Part shown: positions 28,952-39,943 of the stretch, one piece after another
How the letters are laid out: each line of letters begins with the position of its first letter
How positions within the stretch are numbered: position 1 is the first letter of the stretch
Assembly: GCA_963731105.1 (NCBI GenBank)
Contig: CAVSUM010000020.1
Span: forward strand, 1-64,000
Length of the DNA stretch: 64,000 nucleotides
From: RPQJ01 sp963731105
GTDB lineage: Bacteria > Pseudomonadota > Gammaproteobacteria > Steroidobacterales > Steroidobacteraceae
Direction: 5' to 3'
Notes under the pieces: model-generated
Told to the model about the DNA's origin: nothing
Database searches by the model: none
Seen by the model: the letters and a program-made list of their open reading frames with translations, nothing else
Made by a program: the position numbers and the translations under genes

Positions 28952-29937
28952 GCAGCCTGCCCGAACACCTCACCCGCGAGCGCGGCCTGCAACTGCTGCG
29001 CGAAATGCTGCGCATCCGCCAGTTCGAGGATCGCTGCGCCGAGCTGTACGGCGCGGGCCACATCCGCGGCTTCCTGCACCTGTGTGATGGCGAGGAAGCG
29101 ATCGCGGTGGGCGCGATGCAGGCGCTCGGCCCTGGCGATGCGATCGTCTCCACCTATCGTGAGCACGGCCACGCGCTGGCGCGGGGCGTGGCGATGGGCC
29201 CGCTGATGGCCGAGCTGTACGGCAAGCAGGCGGGCTGCAGCGGCGGGCGCGGCGGCTCGATGCACATCTTCGACGCCGCGACGCGCTTCTACGGCGGCAA
29301 CGGCATCGTCGGCGGCGGCCTGCCGCTCGCGGTCGGGCTGGCGCTGGCAGAAAAGCTGCAAGGCCGCAATGCGGTCGCGGCGTGCTTCTTCGGCGAGGGT
29401 GCGGCAGCGGAGGGCGAGTTCCACGAATCGCTGAATCTCGCGGCGCTGTGGCGGCTGCCGGTGCTGTTCCTGTGCGAGAACAACCTGTACGCGATGGGCA
29501 CCGCGCTCGCACGCTCGGAGTCGCAGACCGACATTCACGCCAAGGCCGCGGCGTACGCGGTGCGGGCCGCGGCGGTGGATGGCATGGACGTCTTCGCCGT
29601 GGAGGCCGCGGTGCGCAGTGCGGCGGAGCATGCGCGGGCCGGCCAGGGTCCCTCGCTGCTCGAGTTCCGCACCTACCGCCTGCGCGCGCACTCGATGTTC
29701 GACGCGCAGCTCTACCGCGACAAGGCGGAGGTGGAGGAGTGGCGCCAGCGCGGCCCGCTCACCACGCTCACGACGCGACTCAAGGCCGCGGGACTGATGA
29801 CCGAGGACGATTTCCAGCGCCTGCAGCACGAGGCCGACGCCGAGGTGCAGGCCGCCGTGCAGTTCGCGGCCGACGCGCCCTGGGAGCCGGTCGAGGACCT
29901 GACGCGACACGTGTACGCGGAGGAGGTGCGGTCATGA
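28948..29937 (+). CDS. 2-oxoacid dehydrogenase E1 component, alpha subunit
   Basis: 329 aa, intact. Thiamine-pyrophosphate enzyme subunit: HLCDGEEAIAVGAMQAL, STYREHGHALARG, GRGGSMHIFD, GGNGIVGGGLPLAVGLAL, then the TPP motif GEGAAAEGEFHESLNLA...ENNLYAMGT. The pattern is that of the acetoin/pyruvate dehydrogenase (AcoA/PdhA) alpha2beta2 type. Start and stop overlap both neighbours by 4 bp (ATGA), consistent with stoichiometric translation. Confidence 0.93.
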
Positions 29938-30924
29938 GCGGCACGCGCATCACCTATCGCGAGGCGGTGAAGCAGGCGCTCCGCGAGGCGCTGCTCGCCG
30001 ATCCACGCGTGTTCCTGATGGGCGAGGACGTCGGCAAGTACGGCGGCTGCTTCGCGGTCAGCAAGGGGTTGCTCGACGAGTTCGGCGAGGAGCGGATCCG
30101 CGACACGCCGCTCTCCGAGTCGGCGTTCGTCGGCGCCGGCATCGGCGCGGCGCTCGGCGGCCTGCGCCCGATCGTCGAAATCATGACCGTGAACTTCAGC
30201 CTGCTGGCGCTCGACCAGATCGTGAACACCGCGGCGACGCTGTGCCACATGTCGGGCGGGCAGTTCCACGTGCCGGTCGTGATCCGCATGGCCACCGGCG
30301 CGGGTCGGCAGCTGGCCGCGCAGCATTCGCACAGCCTCGAGGCCTGGTACGCGCACGTGCCGGGGCTGCGCGTGGTCGAGCCGGCGACGATCGACGACGC
30401 ACGCGGCATGTTGCGCGCGGCACTTGCGAGTCCCGACCCGGTGATCATCTTCGAGCCGATCTCGCTCTACAACATGGAAGGCGAGCTGACGGACGCGGCG
30501 GCGACGGTCCGGCTCGAGGGTGCACGCGTGCATCGCGCAGGACGCGACGTCACGCTGGTGACCTATGGTGCGAGCCTGTGGCGCTGCGTTGACGGCTGCA
30601 GAGACGCTGGCGGCCGACGGCATCGAGGCCGAGATCATCGACCTGCGCAGCCTGCGGCCGCTCGACGACGCGACGGTGCTGGCCTCGGTGCATCGCACGC
30701 GCCGCGTCGTGATCGTCGACGAGGGCTGGCGCACCGGCAGCCTCGCGGCCGAGGTGGGCCTGCGCATCGTCGAGCAGGGGTTCTACGATCTCGACGCGCC
30801 GGTGGGACGGGTCTGTACCGAGGAGGTGCCGATCCCGTACCCGAAGCACCTGGAGGACGCGGCACTGCCAGGCCCCGAGCGCATCGTGGCCGCCGTGCGG
30901 AGGTTGTTCAGCGATGTCCAGTGA
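29934..30924 (+). CDS. 2-oxoacid dehydrogenase E1 component, beta subunit (one frameshift)
   Basis: About 329 aa. RITYREAVKQALREAL, FLMGEDVGKYGGCFAVSKGL, RIRDTPLSESAFVGAGIGAAL and VIRMATGAG are typical of E1-beta; IDLRSLRPLD and VIVDEGWRTG make up the transketolase C-terminal domain. The frame slips near 30585 (an extra T before GCGTTGACG). It lies within the operon, overlapping E1-alpha by 4 bp and E2 by 11 bp. Confidence 0.92.
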
Positions 30925-32093
30925 GTTCAGGCTGCCCGCGCTCGGCGCGGACATGGACGACGGCACGATCGTCGAGTGGCACGTGGCGCCCGGGTGCGCG
31001 CGTGAAGCGGGGCGACGTGGTGGCGGTGGTCGAGACCGACAAGGGCGCCATCGACGTCGAGATCTTCATGGACGGCGTGGTGCGCGAGATCGTCGTCGCG
31101 CCGGGCACACGCATCCCGGTCGGGACGGTCATCGCAACGATTGACGCCGAAGGCGCCGCTCCTGCTCCCTCTTACTCTCTCTCCAACTCCCTCTCCCGCC
31201 CCAGCGGGAGAGGGTGGGGGTGAGGGCTCCTCTTCTGCCCCGTCCTCCACCGAACGCCTGAAAGTCTCGCCTGCCGCGCGGCGGCGGGCACGGGAACTGC
31301 AGGTCGACGTCGAGGCGCTCACCGGGACGGGGCCGGGCGGTGCGATCACGGTCGAGGATGTCGAGAGGAGCGACCAAGCCCTCACCCCCGCCCTCTCCCG
31401 CCAGGGCGGGAGAGGGAGCAGAACAAGAGAAGGCGGGCATGCGCGAGGCCATCGCGGCGGCGATGTCGCGCTCGAAGCGCGAGATCCCGCACTACTACCT
31501 CTCGACCACCGTCGACGTCACGCCGGCCACCGAGTGGCTGGCCGCGCACAACGCCGCGGCACCGGTCGCGGAGCGGCTGCTGTTCGCCGCGTTGATCGTG
31601 AAGTCCGTGGCGCTCGCCTGCCGCGAGCTCGAGGGCTTCAGCGGCTTTCATCGCGACGGCCGCTATGAGCCAGAGCCCTGCGGTCCACGTCGGCGTGGCG
31701 GTCGCGCTGCGGGGCGGCGGACTGGTGGCGCCCGCGATCATGGACACCGCGGACAAGCCGCTCGCCGCACTGATGGACGACTTCCGCGCGCTGGTGACGC
31801 GGGCGCGTGCCGGGCGGCTGCGCGCCAGCGAACTCGCGGCCCCCACGATCATCCTCACCAGCCTCGGCGAGGCGTCGGTGGATGCCGTGTTCCCGATCAT
31901 CCAGCCGCCGCAGGTCGCCATCGTCGGCGCCGGGGCCGTGGTGGAGCGGCCGTGGGTGGTGGACGGCAAGGTCGTGCCGCGGCAGGTGCTGACGTTGTCC
32001 CTCGGTGCCGATCACCGCGTCACGGACGGGCGCCTCGGCGCGCAGTTCCTCGCGCGCATCGCCGCCAGGCTGCAGTCACCGGCATCACTGTGA
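30914..32093 (+). CDS. 2-oxoacid dehydrogenase E2 acyltransferase with REP-derived linkers (four frameshifts)
   Basis: Domain order is a lipoyl domain (LPALGADMDDGTIVEW, lipoyl Lys in ETDKGAIDVE), a peripheral-subunit-binding domain (VSPAARRRARELQVD...GTGPGGAITVEDV) and a catalytic domain (MREAIAAAMSRSKREIPHYY...; active-site His/Asp in LGADHRVTDG). Both interdomain linkers are encoded by family-A palindromes (31189-31214 and 31391-31416). Frame changes occur near 31007, inside or near each palindrome, and near 31672; each needs one base removed. The E2 transfers the acyl group to CoA or possibly to the ACP encoded next. No E3 gene is present. Confidence 0.85.
31189..31214. repeat. REP-like palindrome (family A) in E2 linker 1
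   Basis: CCCTCTCCCGC...GCGGGAGAGGG with perfect 11-bp arms and a 4-nt loop, between the lipoyl and subunit-binding coding segments. Flanking bases (GGTGGGGGTGAGGGCTCC) are part of the same element. In the corrected frame it encodes a Pro/Ala/Gly-rich stretch. Confidence 0.9.
31391..31416. repeat. REP-like palindrome (family A) in E2 linker 2
   Basis: CCCTCTCCCGCC-AG-GGCGGGAGAGGG, perfect 12-bp arms, between the subunit-binding and catalytic coding segments, preceded by CCCTCACCCCCG. In one frame it reads PSPPPSPARAGEG. Confidence 0.9.
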
Positions 32094-32102
32094 GGAGCCG
32101 TC

Positions 32103-32354
32103 ATGGATCGTGCTGAACTCGCGCGCCGCGTGCTGTCGCTGGTGACCGGGATCGCGCCGGACGTGGAGGCCGCCACCGTCATCCCCGGCATCGACTTCCG
32201 CGACCAGTTCGATTTCGACTCGATGGACACGCTCAACTTCGCCATCGCGCTGCATCGCGAGCTGGGCGTGGACGTGCCGGAGACGGATTACGCGCAACTG
32301 GCGAGCCTCGACAAGTGCGTGGCCTACCTCATGAAGGAGGGGACGGTCTCTTGA
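32103..32354 (+). CDS. Acyl carrier protein
   Basis: 83 aa acidic four-helix protein. The phosphopantetheine attachment site is FDFDSMDTLNFAIALH (Ser of DSM). It lies 10 bp after the E2 stop, as the last gene of the acs-E1-E2 operon. Its final residues and TGA stop fall inside a perfect 25-bp inverted repeat (32337-32391), so the protein end is palindrome-derived. It probably accepts acyl groups made by the ligase or dehydrogenase; that link is inferred from gene order. Confidence 0.88.
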   Translation: MDRAELARRVLSLVTGIAPDVEAATVIPGIDFRDQFDFDSMDTLNFAIALHRELGVDVPETDYAQLASLDKCVAYLMKEGTVS

Positions 32355-32391
32355 CTGTCCCTCGCGGGGACAGTCAAGAGACCGTCCCCTC
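32337..32391. repeat. Perfect long hairpin (family B), overlapping the ACP stop
   Basis: Two 25-bp arms, GAGGGGACGGTCTCTTGACT plus GTCCC and its exact reverse complement, with a 5-nt loop TCGCG. Likely a transcription terminator or a REPIN-type mobile palindrome. A close relative is at 36753. Confidence 0.93.
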
Positions 32392-32443
32392 AGTTGCCCG
32401 CAGTTGAATCCATCCCGCCGCCGGGCCTGCGATATAGGTGTCC

Positions 32444-33126
32444 ATGCTCGACGTTCGCAACCTGACCAAGTCCTACGGCGGACCGAGCGGCCGGCGGGTG
32501 CTCGAGGGCGTGCAGCTGCGGGTCCAGCCGGGCGAGTACGTCGCGATCGTCGGCGATTCGGGCGTCGGCAAGTCGACGCTGCTCAACCTGGTGGCCGGAC
32601 TCGACGTGCCTGACGCGGGCAGGTCCTGCTCGAGGAGCGCGACCTCGCGCAGCTCGACGAGGACGCCCGCACGCGCCTGCGCCGCTCGCGCATGGGCTTC
32701 GTCTTCCAGGCGTTTCACCTGTTGCCGCACCTCACCGTCGCCCGCAACGTCGGGTTGCCGCTCGCACTCAACGGGCAGGCCGGGCCCGCAGCGGCGGCGC
32801 GCGTGCAGGAACTGCTCGAGGCGGTCGGCCTCGGCGGACGTGCCGACAGCCTGCCGCGCGAACTGTCGGGCGGTGAGATGCAGCGTGTTGCAGTCGCGCG
32901 GGCTCTCGCGCACCGGCCCGCGCTGGTGCTGGCAGACGAGCCCACCGGCAACCTCGATCCCGACAATGCGATCGTGATCCTCGAGATCCTGCGCGCGCAG
33001 ATCAAGCGCGACAACGCGGCCGGCGTGCTGGTCACGCATTCGGCAGCGGCGGCGGCCACGACCGACCGTGTGTATGAACTCACGCGGACGGGGCTGCACG
33101 AGCGCCGTTCGCCGGTGACGCCTTGA
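32444..33126 (+). CDS. ABC transporter ATP-binding protein, LolD-like (one frameshift)
   Basis: About 227 aa ATPase: Walker A GDSGVGKST, Q-loop VFQAFHLLPHLTVARNV, signature LSGGEMQRVAVARAL, Walker B LVLADEPTGNLD, H-loop VTHS. One base is missing near 32620 (expected GQVLLEERDL). The stop overlaps the permease TTG start. It should energise lipoprotein or lipid extrusion together with the FtsX-type permease. Confidence 0.9.
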
Positions 33127-35669
33127 GCGTCGACGTGGGGCGCATGACGTTCGGCGCCCGGCGCGCACTGCTCGAGGCTGCGGCGTTCGGGCCGTTGCGG
33201 CAGGCGCCGGGGCGCACGGCGCTCGCCATCATCGCGATCGCGCTCGGCGTGGCACTCGGCTTCTCGGTCTACCTGATCAACCGCGTGGCGGCCGACGAGG
33301 TGCAACTCGCGTCGCGCAGCCTGTTCGGCATGGCGGACCTGTCGGTGCAGGCGCCGGGTCTCGGCTTCGACGAGGCGCTCTACCCGAAGCTCGCGGCGAT
33401 CCCTGGGGTTGCCGTGGCGAGCCCGGTGGTCGAGGTGCAGGCACGCCTGCCGGGCCGCGACCGCACGCTCAAGCTGGTCGGCATCGATCCGTTCCGGGTG
33501 GCGAAGCTGCAGCCGGCGCTCGCCGCTGCGGGCGCAACCGCCGCGCAGGGCAACGGACTGCTCGGCGACGACCTGGTCTGGCTGAGTGCAGCCGCAGCGC
33601 AGATGCTGGAACTCGACGTCGGCGACTCGCTCGACGTGCAGGTGGGGCTCGACGCGGTCCCGCTGCGAGTGGCCGGGCTGCTGCCGGCGGGGGAGTACCG
33701 ACAACCCATCGGCATGCTCGACATCGGCACCGCGCAGTGGCGACTCGACCGACTCGGCCGCCTCGACCGTGTCGACCTGCGCCTCGTCGCCGGCGGCGAT
33801 CCGCTCGCGGTACAGGATGCGATTCGCGCGGTGCTGCCGCCCGGCGTGCGGCTCACCACGCCGGGTGAGGCGAGCGACGACGCAGTGCGCCTGTCGCGCG
33901 CGTACCGTTCCAACCTCACCGCACTCGCCCTGGTCGCGCTGTTCACCGGTGGCTTCCTCGTCTATGCCACGCAGTCGCTGGCCGTTGCGCGTCGCCGCCG
34001 CGAGATCGCGCTGCTGCACGCGATGGGCATGACGGTGCGCGAGCAACTCGCCGCGGCCTTGCTGTCCGGCGGACTCGTCGGCGTGCTGGGTGCCGCACTC
34101 GGCGTCGTGCTCGGAGTCTTCGTCGCCCGCGCCGGCCTCGCCGCGTTCGGCGCGGACCTCGGCGCCGGCTATTTCCGCGGCGTCGCGCCCCAGCTCGCGG
34201 TCGGCCCGGTGGAGGTGCTGGTGTTCTTCGCGCTCGGCGTGGCCGCGGCGCTGGTGGCGACACTTGGTCCCGCGCGCGAGGCCGCGTCGGTGCCGGCGGC
34301 CGCAGCACTCAAGGCCGGCGACGAAGCGCCGCTTGCAGCCAGGCGGCATGGCTGGATTGCAGTATTGCTGGCGCTCGCGGCGGGCGTCGCGCTGCTGCTG
34401 CCGCCGCTCGAGGGCATCGCGCTGCCGGGCTACGCGGCCATTGCCTGCCTGCTGCTGGCCGCGGTCTTCCTCGCGCCGACGCTCTCGCACCTGGCCTTCG
34501 ATCGCCTGCCCGTGAAGGGGCCGGCCTGGCTGCAGATCGCGACGGCGCAACTGCGCGGCACGGCACGGCGCTCCACGGTCAGCATCGCCGCGGTGCTGGT
34601 GAGCTTCAGCCTGATGGTCGCGATGGCGATCATGGTGTACTCGTTCCGCAACTCGCTGGACGCCTGGATGCAGCGCATCCTGCCGGCCGACCTGTACGTG
34701 CGCTCCGGCTCGGCGGGCCTCAGCAGCTTCCTCGACGAGAACGCGCAGGCCGTGATCCGCACCGTCGACGGCGTGGCGCGCGTGGACTTCGTGCGCTTCC
34801 AGGACGTGGCGATGCCGGGGTCCGGCCTGCCACTCACGGTGATCGCCCGACCGGTCACCGAGGACGACGCAGATAGCGTGCTGCCGATCCGACGGCGCGA
34901 CACGCGGCCGGCGCCCGCGGGCACGGTGCCGGTGTGGGCGTCCGAGGCGGCGCTCGACCTGCGCGGCTTCGACGTCGGCACGGTGTTCGACCTGCCGCTC
35001 GGCGGCCGCACCGTGCGGGCGAGCGTGCGCGGCCTGTGGCGCGACTACGAGCGGCCCGGCGGCTCGGTCGTGATGCCGCGCGACGTGTTCGTGCAGTACA
35101 CCGGCGACACGCGCGCCACCACGGCGGCGCTCTGGCTCGCCGCGGATGCCGACCCGGACGCCGTGGCCTCGCGCATCCAGGCTGCATTGCAGCGCGGCGG
35201 CGATTACGAGATTGCAGTACCGCGGGAAATCCGTCGCCTGTCGCTGCGCGTCTTCGATCGCACCTTCGCGGTCACCTACCTGCTCGAGGCGGTGGCCGTG
35301 CTGATCGGCCTGTTCGGCATCAGCGCCAGCACCAGTTCGCAGGTGCTCGCGCGACGCGGCGAGTTCGGCATGCTGCGCCACCTCGGCGTCACGCGCGGCG
35401 AGATCGGCCGGATGCTCGCGGTCGAGGGCGCGGCGCTCGGTGCCGTCGGCGTCGCGACGGGCCTCGCGATGGGCGGCATCGTCAGCCTGATCCTGGTCTA
35501 CGTGGTCAACCGGCAGTCGTTCCACTGGACCATGGACGTGCACGTGCCGTGGCTGCTGCTCGCGGTGCTGAGTGGCGTGCTGGTCGCGGCGGCGGCACTG
35601 ACGTCCGTGGCGAGCGGGCGACAGGCGATGGGCGACGACGTGGTGCGCGCCGTCAAGGAGGACTGGTGA
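33123..35669 (+). CDS. FtsX-like ABC permease, fused double-domain (LolC/LolE type)
   Basis: 848 aa, intact. It has one N-terminal helix (TALAIIAIALGVALGFSVYL), a large periplasmic MacB-like domain, then helix groups around 33920-34470, a second periplasmic domain and a final FtsX triple-helix (LEAVAVLIGLFGISAS...). The layout is two FtsX modules in one chain, like the DevC/MacB-related permeases. Start is TTG 33123 overlapping the ATPase stop; ATG 33144 with a GGGG upstream is an alternative. Exports a lipid-like or hydrophobic cargo; cargo not determined. Confidence 0.87.
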   Translation: MSVDVGRMTFGARRALLEAAAFGPLRQAPGRTALAIIAIALGVALGFSVYLINRVAADEVQLASRSLFGMADLSVQAPGLGFDEALYPKLAAIPGVAVASPVVEVQARLPGRDRTLKLVGIDPFRVAKLQPALAAAGATAAQGNGLLGDDLVWLSAAAAQMLELDVGDSLDVQVGLDAVPLRVAGLLPAGEYRQPIGMLDIGTAQWRLDRLGRLDRVDLRLVAGGDPLAVQDAIRAVLPPGVRLTTPGEASDDAVRLSRAYRSNLTALALVALFTGGFLVYATQSLAVARRRREIALLHAMGMTVREQLAAALLSGGLVGVLGAALGVVLGVFVARAGLAAFGADLGAGYFRGVAPQLAVGPVEVLVFFALGVAAALVATLGPAREAASVPAAAALKAGDEAPLAARRHGWIAVLLALAAGVALLLPPLEGIALPGYAAIACLLLAAVFLAPTLSHLAFDRLPVKGPAWLQIATAQLRGTARRSTVSIAAVLVSFSLMVAMAIMVYSFRNSLDAWMQRILPADLYVRSGSAGLSSFLDENAQAVIRTVDGVARVDFVRFQDVAMPGSGLPLTVIARPVTEDDADSVLPIRRRDTRPAPAGTVPVWASEAALDLRGFDVGTVFDLPLGGRTVRASVRGLWRDYERPGGSVVMPRDVFVQYTGDTRATTAALWLAADADPDAVASRIQAALQRGGDYEIAVPREIRRLSLRVFDRTFAVTYLLEAVAVLIGLFGISASTSSQVLARRGEFGMLRHLGVTRGEIGRMLAVEGAALGAVGVATGLAMGGIVSLILVYVVNRQSFHWTMDVHVPWLLLAVLSGVLVAAAALTSVASGRQAMGDDVVRAVKEDW

Positions 35670-35682
35670 GGAAATTGGGGAC

Positions 35683-36751
35683 ATGCCTGATTTCCGCTGC
35701 TCGCACTGCTGCTGCATCGCCGCCGTGCCCGTCGGCGCGCAGGTGACGTATCCGGCCGTCGTGCCCGGCGTCGAACTGCAGTTTCCGCGCGACGAGGGCG
35801 CGCATCCGCAGTTCCGGATCGAGTGGTGGTACGTGACGGGCTGGGTACAGGACGACACGGGTGCGCCGCTCGGCTTGCAGGTGACGTTCTTCCGCGTGCG
35901 GCCGGGGCTCGGCGAATCGAACCCGAGCCGGTTCGCCGCGCGACAGGTGCTGTTCGGGCACGCGGCCGTCGCTGACCCGCGCCACGGCAAACTGCGGCAT
36001 GCCGAGCGGTCGGCGCGCGAGGGCTTCGATATCGCGTTCGCGCGTGACGGGCGCGTCGACGTCAGGCTCGACGACTGGTCGCTGCGTGCGGAGGGCGGCG
36101 GCTACCGCGCGATCGTCGCGGGCGACGACTTCTCGATGCAGCTCGAGCTCGAGCCGACGCAGCCGCCGCTGTTGCAGGGCGACCGCGGCTACAGCCGCAA
36201 GGGCCCGGAGGCGGCGCAGGCGAGCCACTACTACAGCCTGCCGCACCTGCGCGTGAGCGGCGAGATCGTGATCGATGGCAAGCGGCGCAATGTCACCGGT
36301 GCGGCGTGGTTCGACCACGAGTGGTCAAGCGACGTGATGGACGACCAGGCACGCGGCTGGGACTGGCTCGGGCGTCAACCTCGACGATGGCGGCGCGCTG
36401 ATGGCGTTCCGCATGCGCGGCCCGGACGGCGGCGCGCGCTGGGCGGCGGCGACGCTGCGGGCAGCGGATGGCAGCGTACAGACGTTCGCACCGACGGAAG
36501 TCGCCTGGATGCCGTTGCGGCGCTGGCGCTCACCGCGCACCGGCGCCGAGTATCCCGTGGCGTGGCGGGTGCGCGTGGGTGATCGCGAGTTCGAGGTCGA
36601 GCCGCTGATGGACGACGCGGAGCTGGACTCGCGCTCCAGCACCGGCACGATCTACTGGGAAGGTCCCGTGCGATTGCGCGCTGCGGGCGGCGGGCCGGCC
36701 GGCAGCGGCTACCTCGAGCTCACCGGTTACGCCGGCCGCCTGGCTCTGTAG
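35683..36751 (+). CDS. AttH/carotenoid-1,2-hydratase-like lipocalin-fold protein (frameshifted)
   Basis: About 355 aa once repaired. Residues from HPQFRIEWWYVTGW and GLQVTFFRVRPG to SHYYSLPHLRVSGEIVIDGKRRNVTGAAWFDHEWSS are the CrtC/AttH double-lipocalin fold. An extra base near 36372 shifts the frame before VNLDDGGALMAFRMR. The 5' end is unclear: in another frame 35666 gives a possible signal start (VRKLGTCLISA), suggesting one or two more indels. It follows the permease at once, and AttH proteins commonly accompany this exporter type. It is probably periplasmic. Confidence 0.78.
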
Positions 36752-36752
36752 C

Positions 36753-36819
36753 CGCCGGAGGGGACGGTCTCTTGAGTGTCCCCAGACCGGGGACACTCAA
36801 GAGACCGTCCCCTCCGGCG
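36753..36819. repeat. Perfect 31-bp-arm hairpin (family B) between convergent genes
   Basis: Left arm 36753-36783, loop AGACC, right arm 36789-36819, with exact complementarity. The core is GGGGACGGTCTCTTGAGTGT. It fills the whole gap between the AttH-like and ypfJ stops, so it probably terminates both. Confidence 0.93.
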
Positions 36820-37680
36820 TCACAGTTGCTTTGCGGCGAACGTGTCGCAGTCCGCGGGGTTGCCGCTCTCGAGCCCGCGGCGGAACCAGCGCACGCGCTG
36901 CTCCGAGCTGCCGTGCGTGAACGCGTCGGGCACGACCCGGCCCTGGGTCTCCCGCTGGATCCGGTCGTCGCCGATCGCGCTCGCGGCGCCAAGGCCTTCC
37001 TCGACGTCACCCGACTCGAGCAACTGGCGCGAGCGGGCGGCGTGGTTGGCCCACACGCCGGCGTAGCAGTCCGCCTGCAGTTCCATCCGCACCGACAGCT
37101 CGTTCGCCTGCACCTTGGGCATGCGCTGCTGCGCGGCCTGCACCTTCTCCGCGGTGCCGACCAGGTTCTGCACGTGGTGCCCGACCTCGTGCGCGATCAC
37201 GTACGCCTGCGCGAAGTCGCCCGGCGCGCCGAAGCGCTGCGACAGGTCGTCGTAGAAAGACATGTCGATGTAGACCTTCTGGTCGAGCGGGCAGTAGAAC
37301 GGCCCCATTGCCGCCTCGGCCGTGCCGCACGCCGACTGCACGGCGCCACTGAACAGCACCAGCGTCGGCTCCTGGTACTGCACGCCATACTGCGGCAGCA
37401 GCGCCTTCCAGGTTTCTTCGGTATCTGCGAGAACCACTGCCGTCATCTCGCGCAGGTGCGCCTCCTGCGGCGATTCCTGGTACGGCTGCGCGCTCTCCTG
37501 CATCTGCACCTCGGGCGCCTTGGTGGCGACGCCGAGGAAGGGCAGGGGATTGATGCCGAGCAGGCTCAGCACGACGAGGAACAGCACGCCGCCGATACTG
37601 AGCCCCACGCCGGTTCGCACCGGACGCATGCCGCGGCGGTCCTCGATGTTGCTGCTCTGGCGACGGCCTCGGATATCCAT
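36820..37680 (-). CDS. ypfJ: Putative neutral zinc metallopeptidase YpfJ
   Basis: 286 aa. An N-terminal cytoplasmic stretch (MDIRGRRQSSNIEDRRG) is followed by one transmembrane helix (GVGLSIGGVLFLVVLSLLG), then a periplasmic domain with the metal motif VIAHEVGHHVQN, CPLDQKVYIDMSFY and ADCYAGVWAN. This order and length match the YpfJ family. Intact. Cellular role is unknown. Confidence 0.93.
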   Translation of the reverse strand: MDIRGRRQSSNIEDRRGMRPVRTGVGLSIGGVLFLVVLSLLGINPLPFLGVATKAPEVQMQESAQPYQESPQEAHLREMTAVVLADTEETWKALLPQYGVQYQEPTLVLFSGAVQSACGTAEAAMGPFYCPLDQKVYIDMSFYDDLSQRFGAPGDFAQAYVIAHEVGHHVQNLVGTAEKVQAAQQRMPKVQANELSVRMELQADCYAGVWANHAARSRQLLESGDVEEGLGAASAIGDDRIQRETQGRVVPDAFTHGSSEQRVRWFRRGLESGNPADCDTFAAKQL

Positions 37681-37776
37681 GATCTGCGCTCCCTGGCGGC
37701 GTGCCCCGGTTCAGGAGCGCAGATTACGTCAAGTCGGGCGTCGCCGGAACCTGCGGCGCCGCGAATGGCGCGACCG

Positions 37777-38022
37777 CTACAGGTTGCGCGGATCCTCGGC
37801 GGCGGACTCGACCCACACGCCGCGACTGCACTGCAGCAACTGCGAGCCGCTCACGACGTAGGTGCCGTCCCTGTACTCGGTGCCATTGAAGTAACAGACC
37901 GGCTCGCCGGGGACCTGCTGGCGGATGACGTCGGTGTCCTCGTCTTCTTCATCGGCGATTGGCGAGTTCTTCAACTCGGGATCCTGTGCGCCCACATGGA
38001 GGATCGAAGCGTGGTGTTTCAT
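37777..38022 (-). CDS. Small DUF1496-like Cys-containing protein
   Basis: 81 aa: MKHHASILHVGAQDPELKN, an acidic EEDEDTDVIRQQ, then CYFNGTEYRDGTYVVSGSQLLQCSRGVWVE. The two Cys residues flanking G-x-x-Y-x-x-G are the DUF1496 pattern. No signal peptide visible in this reading. Function unknown. Confidence 0.65.
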   Translation of the reverse strand: MKHHASILHVGAQDPELKNSPIADEEDEDTDVIRQQVPGEPVCYFNGTEYRDGTYVVSGSQLLQCSRGVWVESAAEDPRNL

Positions 38023-38097
38023 TGCAGTGCTCCCGTGTGGTGTGGCCACGCGGCCTGACAACCCGATCTTAGTCCGTGGGCGGGCGGAAAGGCCCGC

Positions 38098-38183
38098 TGA
38101 AAACAGGTGACATTCACCTATTTTCTGAAAGCAGGGGACATTCACCTGATTTTCGGGAAATTCGGAGAATGTCCCCACTATTT
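38098..38183. repeat. GGGGACATTC palindrome cluster downstream of groEL
   Basis: Two near-direct repeats CAGGTGACATTCACCT and CAGGGGACATTCACCT, followed by GAATGTCCCC in inverse orientation and a TATTTCTCC end. Related to the family-B hairpin at 39873. Probably a composite remnant of two or three mobile palindromes. It lies between the groEL and DUF1496 genes. Confidence 0.75.
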
Positions 38184-38186
38184 CTC

Positions 38187-39806
<1,620 letters not shown>

Positions 39807-39872
39807 GACGCGCTCCCCGTTCTGCCGCCGATGGCTCGATTCTTGGCCCGTACGGCGGCCGCGGGAATACGT

Positions 39873-39930
39873 GGAAATAGGGGACATTCTCCTATTTCCG
39901 AACGGAAATAGGAGAATGTCCCCTATTTCC
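39873..39930. repeat. Perfect 27-bp-arm hairpin (family B) between divergent genes
   Basis: Left arm 39873-39899 starting GGAAATAGGGGACATTCTCC, loop GAAC, right arm 39904-39930 exactly complementary. It occupies the promoter region of groEL (minus) and the aminotransferase (plus, start 14 bp away), so it would lie in one or both 5' leaders. Confidence 0.93.
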
Positions 39931-39943
39931 TCATAATCGCGCC

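Noticed and set aside
32715..35990. 1091-codon open frame on the minus strand
   Set aside because: Antisense shadow of the permease and its neighbours in very GC-rich DNA; low-complexity Arg/His/Glu-rich translation and no motifs.
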